64,000 nt of DNA, taken from assembly GCA_022482815.1 (NCBI GenBank), contig JAKVOM010000001.1:1116001-1180000 (forward strand). Direction: 5' to 3'. This document shows, one piece after another, positions 25,699-35,672 of the stretch. Made by a program: the position numbers and the translations under genes. Each line of letters opens with the position of its first letter. Positions within the stretch are counted from its first letter, which is position 1. The DNA is from Acidaminococcus sp. GTDB taxonomy: Bacteria; Bacillota; Negativicutes; Acidaminococcales; Acidaminococcaceae. Below the pieces are notes generated by a model, which was not told where the DNA came from, ran no database searches, and saw only the letters and a program-made list of their open reading frames with translations.

Positions 25699-26937
25699 AT
25701 GGATTTTTCGTATCGGGATTATCTTCGGGAAGAGCCGGCGGGAATTGTGGCACAGCAGAAACGTAAAGATGAGGGACCGGTGATTCCGCTTGCCCGGCAG
25801 ATTTTGCAGCAGTCCTTTGCCCTCGGTGCGAGTGATATCCATCTCGAACCCGGAAAGGAGCAGATGATGGTACGCTGCCGTGTAGACGGAGTGCTGCAGC
25901 AGCTTCTTAAAGTGCCCCGCAATTTGCAGGATAGTCTTATTTCCCGTTTTAAAATTATGGCGGCCATGGATATCGGAGAAAGGCGGCTGCCACAGGATGG
26001 CCGCATTCAGTCTCAGTGGGAGAACAGGCAGATTGATATCCGCGTTTCCTCTCTGCCGACGCTCTATGGAGAAAAGCTGGTTATGCGGCTGCTGGATCAG
26101 GAAAAAAGTAATTTCACTCTGGATGAAATGGGCTTCAGCACCAAAAATCGAAAGTGTCTTGAAAATATGATTCGGCAGCCTTATGGGCTCATCCTCATTA
26201 CAGGGCCGACAGGGTCCGGAAAAACATCTACGCTGTATGCACTGATGCGGACGCTGCAGGACCCGGGGAAGAATATCATCACGGTGGAAGACCCGATTGA
26301 ATATCAGATGGAAGGCGTCAGCCAGGTAGCCGTTCAGCCAAAAATCGGGCTGACTTTTGCACGGTGTCTGCGAACTATCCTGCGGCAGGATCCGGACCTC
26401 ATTATGGTCGGGGAAATTCGTGACGGACAGACAGCGGCCATGAGCGTTCACGCAGCGCTGACCGGACACTTGGTACTGAGTACGCTTCATACCAATACAG
26501 CGGCAGGTGCCGTAAGCCGTCTGCTGGATCTCGGAACGGATCCTCATCTTTTGGCGGCAGCACTGCGCGGTGTGGTAGCTCAGCGGCTGGTACGAAGGCT
26601 TTGTGCAAAGTGCCGCCAGGCCTATCGTATTGATTCGGAATCCTGGGAAAGCAAATATTTTCTGAATTCTGGGGAAACACAGTTTACCTTATATCGGGCA
26701 GGAAAATGTGGGGCCTGCCGTCATTCCGGATATCATGGGCGGACTGCCATTCACGAAGTCCTTCCCTTCACGGAAAGCTGCAGACAGGCTGTTTCTCACG
26801 GAGCAGGGGAGTGGGAACTGACGCAATTGGCACGGAAAGAAGGCGTCCCTTCCTTGTTTCAGGACGGCCGGGAAAAGGTTCGGCTCGGCATCACTTCCGT
26901 CCGGGAATTGCTCCGTGTCTACGGACCTTTTGAATGA
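25699..26937 (+). CDS. Type II/IV secretion ATPase (PilB/GspE family), short form
   Basis: This 412-residue cytoplasmic hexameric ATPase of the kind that powers pilus extension or pseudopilus assembly has Walker A G-P-T-G-S-G-K-T at 169-176. The Asp box (V-E-D-P-I-E-Y), Walker B (D-P-D-L-I-M-V-G-E-I-R-D) and His box (L-S-T-L-H-T-N-T-A) are all present. A zinc-binding C-x2-C...C-x2-C region is near 320-350. The protein lacks the usual 150-residue N-terminal MshEN domain. AGAGGAGG precedes the ATG at 25699; an upstream in-frame start at 25651 would fall in the inverted repeat. It diverges from the PilP-like/secretin pair. No pilin, PilC or prepilin peptidase gene is seen in the window. Confidence 0.92.
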   Translation: MDFSYRDYLREEPAGIVAQQKRKDEGPVIPLARQILQQSFALGASDIHLEPGKEQMMVRCRVDGVLQQLLKVPRNLQDSLISRFKIMAAMDIGERRLPQDGRIQSQWENRQIDIRVSSLPTLYGEKLVMRLLDQEKSNFTLDEMGFSTKNRKCLENMIRQPYGLILITGPTGSGKTSTLYALMRTLQDPGKNIITVEDPIEYQMEGVSQVAVQPKIGLTFARCLRTILRQDPDLIMVGEIRDGQTAAMSVHAALTGHLVLSTLHTNTAAGAVSRLLDLGTDPHLLAAALRGVVAQRLVRRLCAKCRQAYRIDSESWESKYFLNSGETQFTLYRAGKCGACRHSGYHGRTAIHEVLPFTESCRQAVSHGAGEWELTQLARKEGVPSLFQDGREKVRLGITSVRELLRVYGPFE

Positions 26938-26995
26938 TTTCATGAGGCAAGCAGGAGAAATAAAAAATTAAGATATCAGTTGCTCAAGAATGTTA

Positions 26996-27024
26996 TTGTC
27001 TTTCCTCAGTGGATTCGTTATCAT
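26996..27024 (+). promoter_or_regulatory. Candidate promoter of the TRIC-like channel gene
   Basis: TTGTCT (26996-27001) and TATCAT (27019-27024) with a 17-base spacer, 60 bases upstream of the ATG. Confidence 0.6.
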
Positions 27025-27083
27025 AGAGGAAGTGAAATCTTGAAGTCATAACAGAGGTAAAACAAAAGTAAGGAGATACACCC

Positions 27084-27737
27084 ATGTGGCTATTCTGGAA
27101 CTTATTCGATCTTGCAGGCACCCTTTCTTTTGCTGTGTCCGGTGCTATTGTCGGCACTTTGAGACATATGGATATTTTTGGAATATCCGTTCTTGCCGTG
27201 CTTACAGCCGTCGGCGGCGGAATTATCCGTGACGTCCTGGCAGGACGGATACCGCCGGTAGCCCTGAGAGACCCGACTGCCTTACTGCTGTCGGTAGCAA
27301 CGGCACTGCTGCTTGCGGTCTATGTATCGCTCTACCGGATGCGCGGCATGAAGAAAAAACTGCTTTCAACGCTGTATGTAGCGGCTGATACTATCGGACT
27401 TGCTTCTTTTACCGTAACAGGAACTCTCGTCGGCCTGTCCAGCGGCGAACCGGATTCTTATGTCTTTCCCATTGTGCTGGGACTCCTTACTGCAGTGGGC
27501 GGAGGTGTCCTTCGGGATTTGATGGCCCAGCGCATTCCTGTTGTCCTCGTAGCCGATGTATACGCGACGGCTTCGATTTTTGGCAGCATGGTATTATGCG
27601 TATGCTGGCGCCTTGGTGCCCGGGACGCAGCCCCTTTTGTAGGTGCAGGTGTGGTCATCATTCTCCGGATATTAGCGCTGAAATATAAATGGCAGCTTTA
27701 TCGGCCGTTATCCAGCAACGGGCGGAAGAGACATTAA
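27084..27737 (+). CDS. UPF0126/TRIC-type cation channel family membrane protein
   Basis: This 217-residue membrane protein is built from two similar halves. Each half has a glycine motif, T-A-V-G-G-G-I-I-R-D-V-L at about 46-57 and T-A-V-G-G-G-V-L-R-D-L-M at about 132-143. That is the hallmark of the YicG/UPF0126 family, structurally related to TRIC trimeric channels. About six to seven transmembrane segments are expected. Members have been linked to cation or glycine transport; the substrate here is unknown. AAGGAG lies before the ATG. It has its own promoter and a terminator. Confidence 0.9.
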   Translation: MWLFWNLFDLAGTLSFAVSGAIVGTLRHMDIFGISVLAVLTAVGGGIIRDVLAGRIPPVALRDPTALLLSVATALLLAVYVSLYRMRGMKKKLLSTLYVAADTIGLASFTVTGTLVGLSSGEPDSYVFPIVLGLLTAVGGGVLRDLMAQRIPVVLVADVYATASIFGSMVLCVCWRLGARDAAPFVGAGVVIILRILALKYKWQLYRPLSSNGRKRH

Positions 27738-27783
27738 AAAAGACTGTGGAACAGTGATTGTTCATTGTTTCACAGTCTTTTTT
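27736..27783 (+). terminator. Terminator after the TRIC-like gene
   Basis: AAAAAGACTGTG pairs with CACAGTCTTTTT, starting at the stop codon, followed by further T. Confidence 0.85.
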
Positions 27784-27853
27784 GCAGGTCGCTGACCTCG
27801 CGTTGCCAGTACTTTCTTACTTTTTATAGATAGCTGAGGTAAGTTGTATTAGT

Positions 27854-28444
27854 TTATTCTCTCCATTCTACAGCTTCTTCCAGCGATTTGCGCGGCCTTC
27901 TTGCCGGTGCTTCCGCCGGATAACCGAGTGCTAATGCAGCAACGAGTTCTCCCTTGGAATGGAGATAAGTACATAATTCCGGATAGGCAAAATAAGTGTT
28001 GGCTACCCAGAGACTTCCAAGCCCCAGATCAGTTGCCGCCAGTGTCATGTTTTCGATAGCAGCACCAATGGATTCGGCATTGCAAATCTCGGAAACGTGC
28101 TCATCCCGCGTGAGTGTTTTATTCAGACTATAACCCAGCTCATTCATGACAAAGATGAGGACCGGGGCCTGTTCCATGATCCGGACGGTAAAGAGCGCAT
28201 CGCGAATATAGGGAGCACTTGCCGGCAGGTATGGCGTTTTGCGTTCCCGGTCAATTCCCGTCTTCATCGTCCGTACAGCTTCTTTTCTGGCTTCTCCGGT
28301 AACAACGATAAATTTCCAGGGCTGACGGTTTTTGGAGGAAGGGGCAAGGATGCCAGCCTTCAGGACTTCCTCAATCAGGGAGCGGGGAATGGGGTCTTGT
28401 TTATATTTGCGTATGCTTCGCCGGCGTAATATTGCATCAATCAC
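27854..28444 (-). CDS. Nitroreductase family protein (FMN-dependent)
   Basis: This 196-residue protein has the FMN-phosphate motif R-R-S-I-R-K-Y at 8-14, A-P-S-S-K-N-R-Q-P-W near 34-43, and G-L-G-S-L-W-V-A-N in the C-terminal half. Nitroreductase-family enzymes reduce nitro compounds, quinones, flavins or enones with NAD(P)H; the natural substrate is unknown. GGAG lies upstream of the ATG at 28444. It is preceded on the same strand by yajQ, whose terminator lies between them. Confidence 0.9.
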   Translation of the reverse strand: MIDAILRRRSIRKYKQDPIPRSLIEEVLKAGILAPSSKNRQPWKFIVVTGEARKEAVRTMKTGIDRERKTPYLPASAPYIRDALFTVRIMEQAPVLIFVMNELGYSLNKTLTRDEHVSEICNAESIGAAIENMTLAATDLGLGSLWVANTYFAYPELCTYLHSKGELVAALALGYPAEAPARRPRKSLEEAVEWRE

Positions 28445-28496
28445 TGAGATATGGCTCCTTTCAGTAAAAAATAGTTGGAAATGAAAAAAGACAGCA

Positions 28497-28533
28497 AAAG
28501 AGCGCTGCCCCGGATGACCGGCGCAGCGCTTTT
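28497..28533 (-). terminator. Terminator after yajQ
   Basis: AAAAGCGCTGCGCCGG pairs with CCGGGGCAGCGCTCTTTT (minus strand, one mismatch), just after the yajQ stop. Confidence 0.82.
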
Positions 28534-28537
28534 CAAT

Positions 28538-29029
28538 TTAGCGCATATTAATGAACTGCACGTCGATACCAAAATCCTGACTGCGGACAAGCTGAATGAC
28601 AGCCTGCAGGTCATCTTTTTTAGGACCTGACACGCGAATCTGGTTATCCATTTGCTGCGTTGTAACCTTGATCTTGGAGGCTTTGATAGCACCAATAATT
28701 TTCTTTGCTGTTTCTCTGTCAATACCTTGCTTCAGGGCTACAGATTGGCGTACCGTGCCTTTGGCAGCCGGCTCAATCTTGCCTGGCTCAAGGCAGCGCA
28801 GGGAAAGGCCGCGTTTTGCCATCCGCTGACGCAGCATATCCAGAATGGCACCGAGCTTGTAATCGTCTTCGGCAGTGAGTTTCAGTGCGTCATCCACCAG
28901 TTCGATGCTGGCAGATGAACCACGAAAATCATAGCGTTGGGAAATTTCTTTGCGTGTTTGGTTCAGGGCGTTATCCAGTTCCTGCATGTCGATTTGCGAT
29001 ACGATGTCGAATGAGCTGTTCTTTGCCAT
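28538..29029 (-). CDS. yajQ: YajQ family nucleotide-binding protein (UPF0234)
   Basis: This small cytoplasmic protein of 163 residues begins S-F-D-I-V-S-Q-I-D, typical of YajQ, and has the R-Y-D-F-R-G segment and the C-terminal F-I-N-M-R ending common to the family. YajQ proteins bind nucleotides or RNA, and one member in Xanthomonas binds cyclic di-GMP; the role here is unknown. The ATG at 29029 follows AGGAGG, which lies just after the DUF4127 stop at 29040, so both are probably one operon. Confidence 0.94.
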   Translation of the reverse strand: MAKNSSFDIVSQIDMQELDNALNQTRKEISQRYDFRGSSASIELVDDALKLTAEDDYKLGAILDMLRQRMAKRGLSLRCLEPGKIEPAAKGTVRQSVALKQGIDRETAKKIIGAIKASKIKVTTQQMDNQIRVSGPKKDDLQAVIQLVRSQDFGIDVQFINMR

Positions 29030-29039
29030 AGCGTCCTCC

Positions 29040-30590
29040 TTAACGTACCCGGACGTCGACTTCAAACATCCGGTTCCAGGGAAATTCGAGAGTATATTTT
29101 ACATTTCTGATGTCCGGTTCATCCGCGACATACTGCTTGAAGAGGCGATTTGTCCTCCCCAGGATTCGATTATAATATTTTCCCATATCATATTTCAACT
29201 TCCAATTGTAGCGGTCCATCTCAAGGGAGACACGGTACCGTACATTGGATTGGTAAATCCAGTCATCGAGGAGGCGGACACGAAGCAGACGATCACGATC
29301 CGCATCACTCATATATTTTGCAAGGATACCTTGGGAAAGAGCAAAACCGATGCTGTTATCCGCCGTGTTCCAGCCGGAGTAGGCGGTCAGCGGCAGCAGG
29401 GCCTTATTCATGGAAAGAGCCAGGATAAATCCGTTATCAGCACCGTTTGCGTAAGCAATATCTGCCAGAGCCACAGGTTTCTCCGTCTCGAGGCGGGCAA
29501 TCTGGCGGGCAAATTGTTTATTGGCTTTGTTGCTGTAAGGAGCATTTTCATTATCCGTTGAATCCAGCGTTACGCCGTTATCCGGAGTATTGACGGCAAG
29601 TATGAGGTCTGCCTTGTCTTCGGAATTGGCGATGCGTCCGCCTACGGCTATAACCTGATTCTTGACGGAAGTGGCAGCAGTTTCGTCCGTGTAGAGGGGC
29701 ACCGTGCTGCCGCCGACTCCAGGTGCGAAAATCGGATAAATTTCCGGCTTTTCGCCTTTTAATTCGTTAATGGCACGCGTTACAAGGAGCAGGCCAAGCT
29801 GATCTACACCGGGGATGATCTGGAATTGTTTCTTGCTCATGCCGCGGCCCAGAGCTTCGAGCTGACGAGCTTCCATGTGCGTACGGGAGTACGGTGCATT
29901 ATCGTCTTTGCCCAGAGCAAGGAAATGGAAGTTGTCGCGCTGTGCCATGCGGATGAGACGGCGGTTGACCTGCAGGTTGACGAGCCGGCGGTTGCGCCAG
30001 TCCTGAAGGTATTCCGAAGGAATGGAAAGGGTCAGCCTGTTTTTTTCCATGTTTTCCTCTGCACTCAGACCGTCCATATCTTCTTTATCCATTAGTTGGG
30101 AGAGACGGAAAATCTGCGGGCCGTACGTTTCGTAGTATGCGGGTTCTACGGTTGCTACGCTTTGCTGGGGTGTCCGCATGATGGTACTGAAAGCGTAGAT
30201 TTTAAGTCCCGGATTATTCTTTTTTAACGTATCCAGACGGAAAACCTGGCGCCTCAGGTATTTTTCCAGGTGATGATGCTTGCGGGAAGCTACGAGGCCG
30301 CCGTAATTCAGGCTGTCTGTGGCAATGATGGCTGCGTCGGCGTGCGGAGCTTCTTTTTCAAACCATTCCCATAGTTTTTCGTTGTTGCCGGTAGTTTTTG
30401 CTCCGGACAGGTATTCCCTCGGGGGAACTGTCAGGGGAAAACCGGCGGACTTGGCCGTATCTGTTGTATATTCCAGATTGACCGGCCGATTATCCAGAGG
30501 AATATAAATAATTTTGGAAGAAGCTGCGGCTGTGCCCATCCACAAAGATAATGCCGCGACACTCCCCACGAGCAGGGTCTTGAGAAACAT
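29040..30590 (-). CDS. DUF4127 family exported protein
   Basis: The 516-residue protein has an N-terminal signal peptide (hydrophobic residues 5-22, likely cut after A-A-A-S-S or nearby). It then reads I-I-Y-I-P-L-D-N-R-P-V-N, the typical opening of DUF4127. The A-T-D-S-L-N-Y-G-G-L-V-A-S-R segment near 92-105 and A-Y-A-N-G-A-D-N near 385 are also family-like. The function is unknown; location outside the cytoplasm is inferred from the signal. It is followed ten bases later by yajQ. GAAGGA lies shortly before the ATG on the minus strand. Confidence 0.88.
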   Translation of the reverse strand: MFLKTLLVGSVAALSLWMGTAAASSKIIYIPLDNRPVNLEYTTDTAKSAGFPLTVPPREYLSGAKTTGNNEKLWEWFEKEAPHADAAIIATDSLNYGGLVASRKHHHLEKYLRRQVFRLDTLKKNNPGLKIYAFSTIMRTPQQSVATVEPAYYETYGPQIFRLSQLMDKEDMDGLSAEENMEKNRLTLSIPSEYLQDWRNRRLVNLQVNRRLIRMAQRDNFHFLALGKDDNAPYSRTHMEARQLEALGRGMSKKQFQIIPGVDQLGLLLVTRAINELKGEKPEIYPIFAPGVGGSTVPLYTDETAATSVKNQVIAVGGRIANSEDKADLILAVNTPDNGVTLDSTDNENAPYSNKANKQFARQIARLETEKPVALADIAYANGADNGFILALSMNKALLPLTAYSGWNTADNSIGFALSQGILAKYMSDADRDRLLRVRLLDDWIYQSNVRYRVSLEMDRYNWKLKYDMGKYYNRILGRTNRLFKQYVADEPDIRNVKYTLEFPWNRMFEVDVRVR

Positions 30591-30798
30591 TCTTCCTTAA
30601 TCCTTTCTATAATTACTACTGCAAGTTAATATTATAAACGATTTTGCAACATTTTTGTGTAGAATTGAAGAGAAAAGTGAAATATTTTTTGTGAATTTGA
30701 CTTTGCAGTCTATAAGTACCAAAAAATGTCACATTTTCAACAGGTGAAAATAAAAGTATAGTATTTTTGTGTGAATGCCGGCAGCCATCGGCAGTAAG

Positions 30799-30832
30799 CG
30801 ATGAATCATCGTTTACGCGGGTATGATATAAT
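30799..30832 (+). promoter_or_regulatory. Candidate promoter/operator region of uvrB
   Basis: A perfect TATAAT (30827-30832) lies 30 bases before the uvrB ATG. The palindrome CGATGAATCATCG (30799-30811) sits where a -35 box would be. No LexA box of the CGAAC-N4-GTTCG type was found in 30591-30862. Confidence 0.55.
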
Positions 30833-30862
30833 AGTGCAAAACACTGTAAAGAGGAGGGGCAT

Positions 30863-32863
30863 ATGGAATTTCAACTGGAAGCGCCTTTTCAGCCTTCAGG
30901 CGATCAGCCGGAGGCAATTGAGGCTTTGACCGATGGGGTAAAAAAAGGCATGCGGACCCAGGTCCTTTTGGGAGCCACGGGAACCGGTAAAACCTATACC
31001 ATTGCCCAGGTCATACAAAAAGTGCAGAAGCCAACCCTTGTCATTGCGCACAACAAGACACTGGCAGCTCAGCTCTGCAGTGAATTTAAAGCTTTTTTCC
31101 CGCATAACGCGGTCGAATATTTTGTTTCTTACTATGATTACTATCAGCCCGAGGCCTACATTCCGGCCACGGACACCTATATTGAAAAAGATTCCTCGAT
31201 TAACGACGAAATCGATAAACTTCGCCACTCGGCTACGAGTGCCCTTTTTGAACGGCGTGATGTCATCATTGTGTCGTCCGTGTCCTGCATCTATGGTTTA
31301 GGTGCGCCGAAGGATTACTATGACAGCGTCCTTTCTCTGCGCGTAGGGCAGCAGGCCGATCGTGATGAAATCCTGAAAAAGCTGGTCAAGATTCGTTATA
31401 CCCGCAACGACCTTGTCCTGGAGCGCGGCACGTTCCGGGCACGGGGAGACGTGATTGAAGTTATTCCTTCCAGTTACGGGGAAAAGGGAATCCGGATTGA
31501 ACTTTTCGGGGACGAAGTGGACAGCATCATGGAAATTGATGTCCTGACCGGTGCAGTACTGGACCGGAGGACTCATGTCGCTATTTTCCCGGCGAGTCAT
31601 TATGTGACGAGCGATGAAAATATGGAGCGCGCCAGAAATGACATCCGCAAGGAGCTGAAGGAGCGCCTCGACGAACTTAAAAAAGAAGGTAAGCTGCTTG
31701 AAGCGGAACGTTTGGAACAGCGGACGCGGTATGACCTCGAAATGATGGAAGAAATGGGGTACTGCAGCGGCATCGAAAATTATTCCCGCCATCTGACTGG
31801 ACGTAAACCCGGGGAACCGCCGTTTACGCTCGTCAATTATTTCCCGAAAGATTTTCTTACCGTCGTGGATGAAAGTCACGTGACCCTGCCGCAGCTGCGG
31901 GCCATGTACGCCGGCGACCGGTCCCGCAAGGAACAGCTCGTGAAATACGGATTCCGCCTGCCGTCCGCCCTGGACAACCGCCCGCTGACATTTGATGAAT
32001 TCCAAAAGGAACGCGGGCAGATTATCTATGTGTCCGCTACACCGGCCGAGTACGAACTGGGAGAAGCGGACCAGGTCGTAGAACAGATTATTCGTCCGAC
32101 GGGCCTTCTGGATCCTAAAATCGAAGTGCGTCCCATTGCCGGACAGATTGATGATCTGATGGGTGAAATCCATAAAGTAACGGCCAACCATGAGCGTGTT
32201 CTTGTAACGACGCTGACGAAGAAGATGGCCGAAGATCTGACGGAATATCTGGCGTCCGAAGGCATCCGGGTGCGCTATCTCCATTCCGATATTGCGACCA
32301 TTGACCGTGCGGAAATTATCCACGACCTGCGGGCCGGGGAATTTGACGTGCTCGTCGGAATCAACCTGCTGCGTGAAGGTCTCGATATGCCGGAAGTATC
32401 CCTTGTGGCCATTCTTGATGCCGATAAGGAAGGATTCCTGCGCAGTGACACGGCCATGATTCAGACTATTGGGCGTGCAGCCCGCAATGCGCACGGACGC
32501 GTCATTATGTATGCCGATGTGATTACGGGTTCCATGCAGCGGGCCATCGAGGAAACTGAACGGCGCCGCAAGAAACAGGAAGCCTATAATAAAGAGCACG
32601 GTATTGTACCGAAGACGATTCAGAAGAAGGTCGTGGACCTCATTAAATTGACAAAGCTCGACGACGATAAGGAACCGGCTAAGGCTGCTACCGGCAAGAC
32701 GGCGAAGAAGATGAGCGACAAGGCACTGCAGAAGCAGATTAAACTTGTCGAAAAGAACATGAAAGCGGCTGCCAAGGAACTCGACTTCGAGCTTGCGGCA
32801 GAATACCGCGATCAGATGATTTTACTTAAAGGAGAGCTCAGCAAACGTCATGAACGAAGATGA
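30863..32863 (+). CDS. uvrB: UvrABC system protein B (excinuclease helicase subunit)
   Basis: UvrB, 666 residues, verifies DNA damage delivered by UvrA and recruits UvrC. It has Walker A G-A-T-G-T-G-K-T at 37-44, the beta-hairpin [10 protein letters not shown] near 92-101, helicase motifs ending in Q-T-I-G-R-A-A-R-N, and a C-terminal UVR domain that contacts UvrC. Ahead of this domain is a Lys-rich linker. GAGGAGGGG precedes the ATG. The 3' end overlaps uvrA by 14 bases. Confidence 0.98.
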   Translation: MEFQLEAPFQPSGDQPEAIEALTDGVKKGMRTQVLLGATGTGKTYTIAQVIQKVQKPTLVIAHNKTLAAQLCSEFKAFFPHNAVEYFVSYYDYYQPEAYIPATDTYIEKDSSINDEIDKLRHSATSALFERRDVIIVSSVSCIYGLGAPKDYYDSVLSLRVGQQADRDEILKKLVKIRYTRNDLVLERGTFRARGDVIEVIPSSYGEKGIRIELFGDEVDSIMEIDVLTGAVLDRRTHVAIFPASHYVTSDENMERARNDIRKELKERLDELKKEGKLLEAERLEQRTRYDLEMMEEMGYCSGIENYSRHLTGRKPGEPPFTLVNYFPKDFLTVVDESHVTLPQLRAMYAGDRSRKEQLVKYGFRLPSALDNRPLTFDEFQKERGQIIYVSATPAEYELGEADQVVEQIIRPTGLLDPKIEVRPIAGQIDDLMGEIHKVTANHERVLVTTLTKKMAEDLTEYLASEGIRVRYLHSDIATIDRAEIIHDLRAGEFDVLVGINLLREGLDMPEVSLVAILDADKEGFLRSDTAMIQTIGRAARNAHGRVIMYADVITGSMQRAIEETERRRKKQEAYNKEHGIVPKTIQKKVVDLIKLTKLDDDKEPAKAATGKTAKKMSDKALQKQIKLVEKNMKAAAKELDFELAAEYRDQMILLKGELSKRHERR

Positions 32864-35672
32864 TATTGTCATTCAGGGTGCGCGTCAGCACAACCTCAAA
32901 AATATTTCTCTCCGTATTCCCCGCAACAAGCTTGTCGTGATTACGGGGCTTTCCGGGAGCGGAAAATCCTCCCTTGCTTTTGATACGATTTACGCGGAAG
33001 GACAGCGGCGCTATGTGGAATCCCTGTCAGCGTATGCCCGCCAGTTCCTGGGGCAGATGGACAAACCGGATGTAGATTATATTGGCGGTCTCAGCCCGGC
33101 TATTTCCATCGACCAGAAGACGACGAGCCATAACCCGCGTTCTACCGTCGGAACAGTTACGGAAATCTACGATTATCTGCGTCTGCTTTTTGCCCGCATC
33201 GGGATTCCGCACTGCCCGAACTGCGGCAAAGTCATTCAGCGGCAAAGCCCGCAGCAGATTGCTGATAAGATCATGGAACTGCCGGAAAGAACTAAATTTA
33301 TGGTTATGGCACCCGTCATCTGGGGCCGCAAGGGCGAACACAAGGGCATTTTTGACCAGGCAAGGAAGAACGGGTTCGTCCGTGTGAAAGTAGATGGGGA
33401 AATCCATACACTTGATGAAGATATTGTCCTTGAAAAGAATAAGAAACATTATATTTCTGTGATCGTAGACCGCCTCGTAACGCGCCCCGGCATTGAGACC
33501 CGGCTTTCGGAATCTCTCGAAACGGCTCTGCGTCTCGGTGACGGCCGCGTGGAGGTAGAACAGATCGGGGGACCGACAGAGGTCTTCAGTGAAAAATTTG
33601 CCTGTCCGGACTGCGGCATCTCCCTTCCAGAAATCGAGCCGCGGCTTTTTTCCTTTAACGCTCCTTATGGCGCCTGCCCGGATTGTATGGGGCTGGGGAT
33701 GCACATGGAATTTGATCCCGACCTTATTATTCCGGACAAAAAACGGCGCTTTGACGATGGGGCCATTGCTGCCGTAAGTTCCAATGTCAAATCATATTTT
33801 CTCTGCCAGTTTGCCGCAGTGCTGAAGGCCCGCGGACTGAGCTTGAAAAATTGCTGGAACGATGTGCCGAAAAAGGTGCAGAAGGAACTACTTGAAGGCA
33901 TTCCGGATGAGCTTTTTACTTTTTCCTATGAAAATCTTATGGGCGAGACCCATTCCCATACGACGCCCTTTGAAGGTATCATTCCTATTTTGAAGCATCG
34001 TCTGAAGGACGCTATGAGTGAAGCTCAGCGCCTCGATTATGAGTCGTTTATGACAGCTATCGAATGCCCGACCTGCCATGGCGCCCGGCTGCGTCCGGAA
34101 GTACTTGCCATTACGGTAGGAGGCAAGAACATTAAGGAAGTCTGTGACCTGCCGGTACGGGAGTGCCTGGCTTTTTTTGAAAATCTGAAGCTTTCTGACC
34201 GGGAAGCTTTTATCGGCAAACAAATTCTGAAAGAAATCCGGGCCCGCCTGACGTTTCTCAATAACGTCGGTCTGGACTACCTGACTCTTAGTCGTTCTGC
34301 TACGACACTTTCGGGCGGCGAGGCCCAGCGCATCCGTTTGGCAACACAGATTGGGTCCGGCCTTGTCGGTGTGATTTATATTCTCGATGAACCGAGTATC
34401 GGGCTGCATCAGCGGGATAACGATAAATTGCTGGCAACTTTGAAGAATCTGCGCGATATGGGTAATACCCTCCTTGTGGTGGAACATGATGAGGACACTA
34501 TGTATGCGGCGGACCAGATTATCGATATCGGTCCCGGTGCCGGCGAAAACGGGGGCCGCGTAGTCGCTCAGGGCACTGCGGAAGAAATCAAGAAAATTCC
34601 TGAATCCGTGACAGGTCAGTATTTGAGCGGACGCCGTAAGATTGAAATACCAAAGACGCGCCGCAAAGGCTCCGGGAAAAAGATTACCATCAAAGGTGCG
34701 GCCGAAAATAACTTAAAACATATCAATGTATCCATTCCGCTTGGTACACTTACCGTTGTCACCGGCGTAAGCGGCAGCGGCAAGAGTACCCTTGTCAACG
34801 ATATTTTGTACCGGGCCCTGGCCAAGAAACTGATGGGTTCCCGGTTCCGGCCCGGTAAATATGATAAAATCCTGGGCGTGTCCAATATCGATAAGATTAT
34901 TGATATCGATCAGAGCCCAATCGGCCGTACGCCGCGTTCCAATCCGGCTACCTATACAGGTGTGTTTGATCTCATTCGGACGCTCTTCAGCACGACGAAT
35001 GAAGCTAAAGTGCGCGGATACAAACCGGGCCGCTTCAGCTTCAACGTGAAGGGCGGACGGTGCGAGGCCTGCCACGGAGACGGGCTGCTCAAGATTGAGA
35101 TGAACTTCCTGCCCGATGTCTACGTGCCCTGTGAGGTTTGCCACGGCACGCGCTACAACCGGGATACGCTCGAAGTCAGATATAAAGGAAAGAACATTGC
35201 CGATGTGCTCAATATGACGGTCACGGAGGCCTGTGAATATTTCCGCAACCATCAGCGGATTCTTAAAAAACTGCAGGTCCTTGAAGATGTGGGGCTTGGT
35301 TACATCCGGCTGGGACAGGCTGCCACGACGCTTTCGGGCGGCGAAGCCCAACGCGTCAAATTGGCTGCGGAACTGTCGAAAGTCAATACGGGCCGTACTT
35401 TATACATCCTCGATGAACCAACGACGGGGCTGCATATGGCCGATGTTGACAAGCTCCTCCAGGTGCTGCAGCGTCTTGTCGATACGGGCAGTACCGTGGT
35501 TGTCATTGAACACAATCTCGATGTCATCAAGTCCGCTGATTATTTGATTGACCTGGGTCCGGAAGGCGGGGACCGCGGCGGTACCGTTATTGCCTGCGGA
35601 ACACCGGAAGAAATTGCGGACGTTCCCGAATCCTATACGGGCCAGTATTTGAAAAAGGTGCTAGCAAAATGA
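32850..35672 (+). CDS. uvrA: UvrABC system protein A (damage-recognition ATPase)
   Basis: UvrA, 940 residues, is a dimeric ABC-type ATPase that detects bulky DNA lesions. It has two nucleotide-binding domains: Walker A G-L-S-G-S-G-K-S near 31-38 and G-V-S-G-S-G-K-S near 637-644, each with L-S-G-G-E-A-Q-R signatures. Zinc-finger cysteines are present (C-P-N-C, C-P-D-C, C-E-A-C, C-E-V-C). Length and motif order are standard. It overlaps uvrB by 14 bases and uvrC by 4, so the three are transcribed and probably translated as one unit. Confidence 0.98.
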   Translation: MNEDDIVIQGARQHNLKNISLRIPRNKLVVITGLSGSGKSSLAFDTIYAEGQRRYVESLSAYARQFLGQMDKPDVDYIGGLSPAISIDQKTTSHNPRSTVGTVTEIYDYLRLLFARIGIPHCPNCGKVIQRQSPQQIADKIMELPERTKFMVMAPVIWGRKGEHKGIFDQARKNGFVRVKVDGEIHTLDEDIVLEKNKKHYISVIVDRLVTRPGIETRLSESLETALRLGDGRVEVEQIGGPTEVFSEKFACPDCGISLPEIEPRLFSFNAPYGACPDCMGLGMHMEFDPDLIIPDKKRRFDDGAIAAVSSNVKSYFLCQFAAVLKARGLSLKNCWNDVPKKVQKELLEGIPDELFTFSYENLMGETHSHTTPFEGIIPILKHRLKDAMSEAQRLDYESFMTAIECPTCHGARLRPEVLAITVGGKNIKEVCDLPVRECLAFFENLKLSDREAFIGKQILKEIRARLTFLNNVGLDYLTLSRSATTLSGGEAQRIRLATQIGSGLVGVIYILDEPSIGLHQRDNDKLLATLKNLRDMGNTLLVVEHDEDTMYAADQIIDIGPGAGENGGRVVAQGTAEEIKKIPESVTGQYLSGRRKIEIPKTRRKGSGKKITIKGAAENNLKHINVSIPLGTLTVVTGVSGSGKSTLVNDILYRALAKKLMGSRFRPGKYDKILGVSNIDKIIDIDQSPIGRTPRSNPATYTGVFDLIRTLFSTTNEAKVRGYKPGRFSFNVKGGRCEACHGDGLLKIEMNFLPDVYVPCEVCHGTRYNRDTLEVRYKGKNIADVLNMTVTEACEYFRNHQRILKKLQVLEDVGLGYIRLGQAATTLSGGEAQRVKLAAELSKVNTGRTLYILDEPTTGLHMADVDKLLQVLQRLVDTGSTVVVIEHNLDVIKSADYLIDLGPEGGDRGGTVIACGTPEEIADVPESYTGQYLKKVLAK

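Noticed and set aside
25573-26547. Long minus-strand open frame that extends the PilP-like gene upstream to 489 codons
   Set aside because: It lies opposite the well-supported secretion ATPase gene; the real start is the ATG at 25572 with its own AGAGGAGG.
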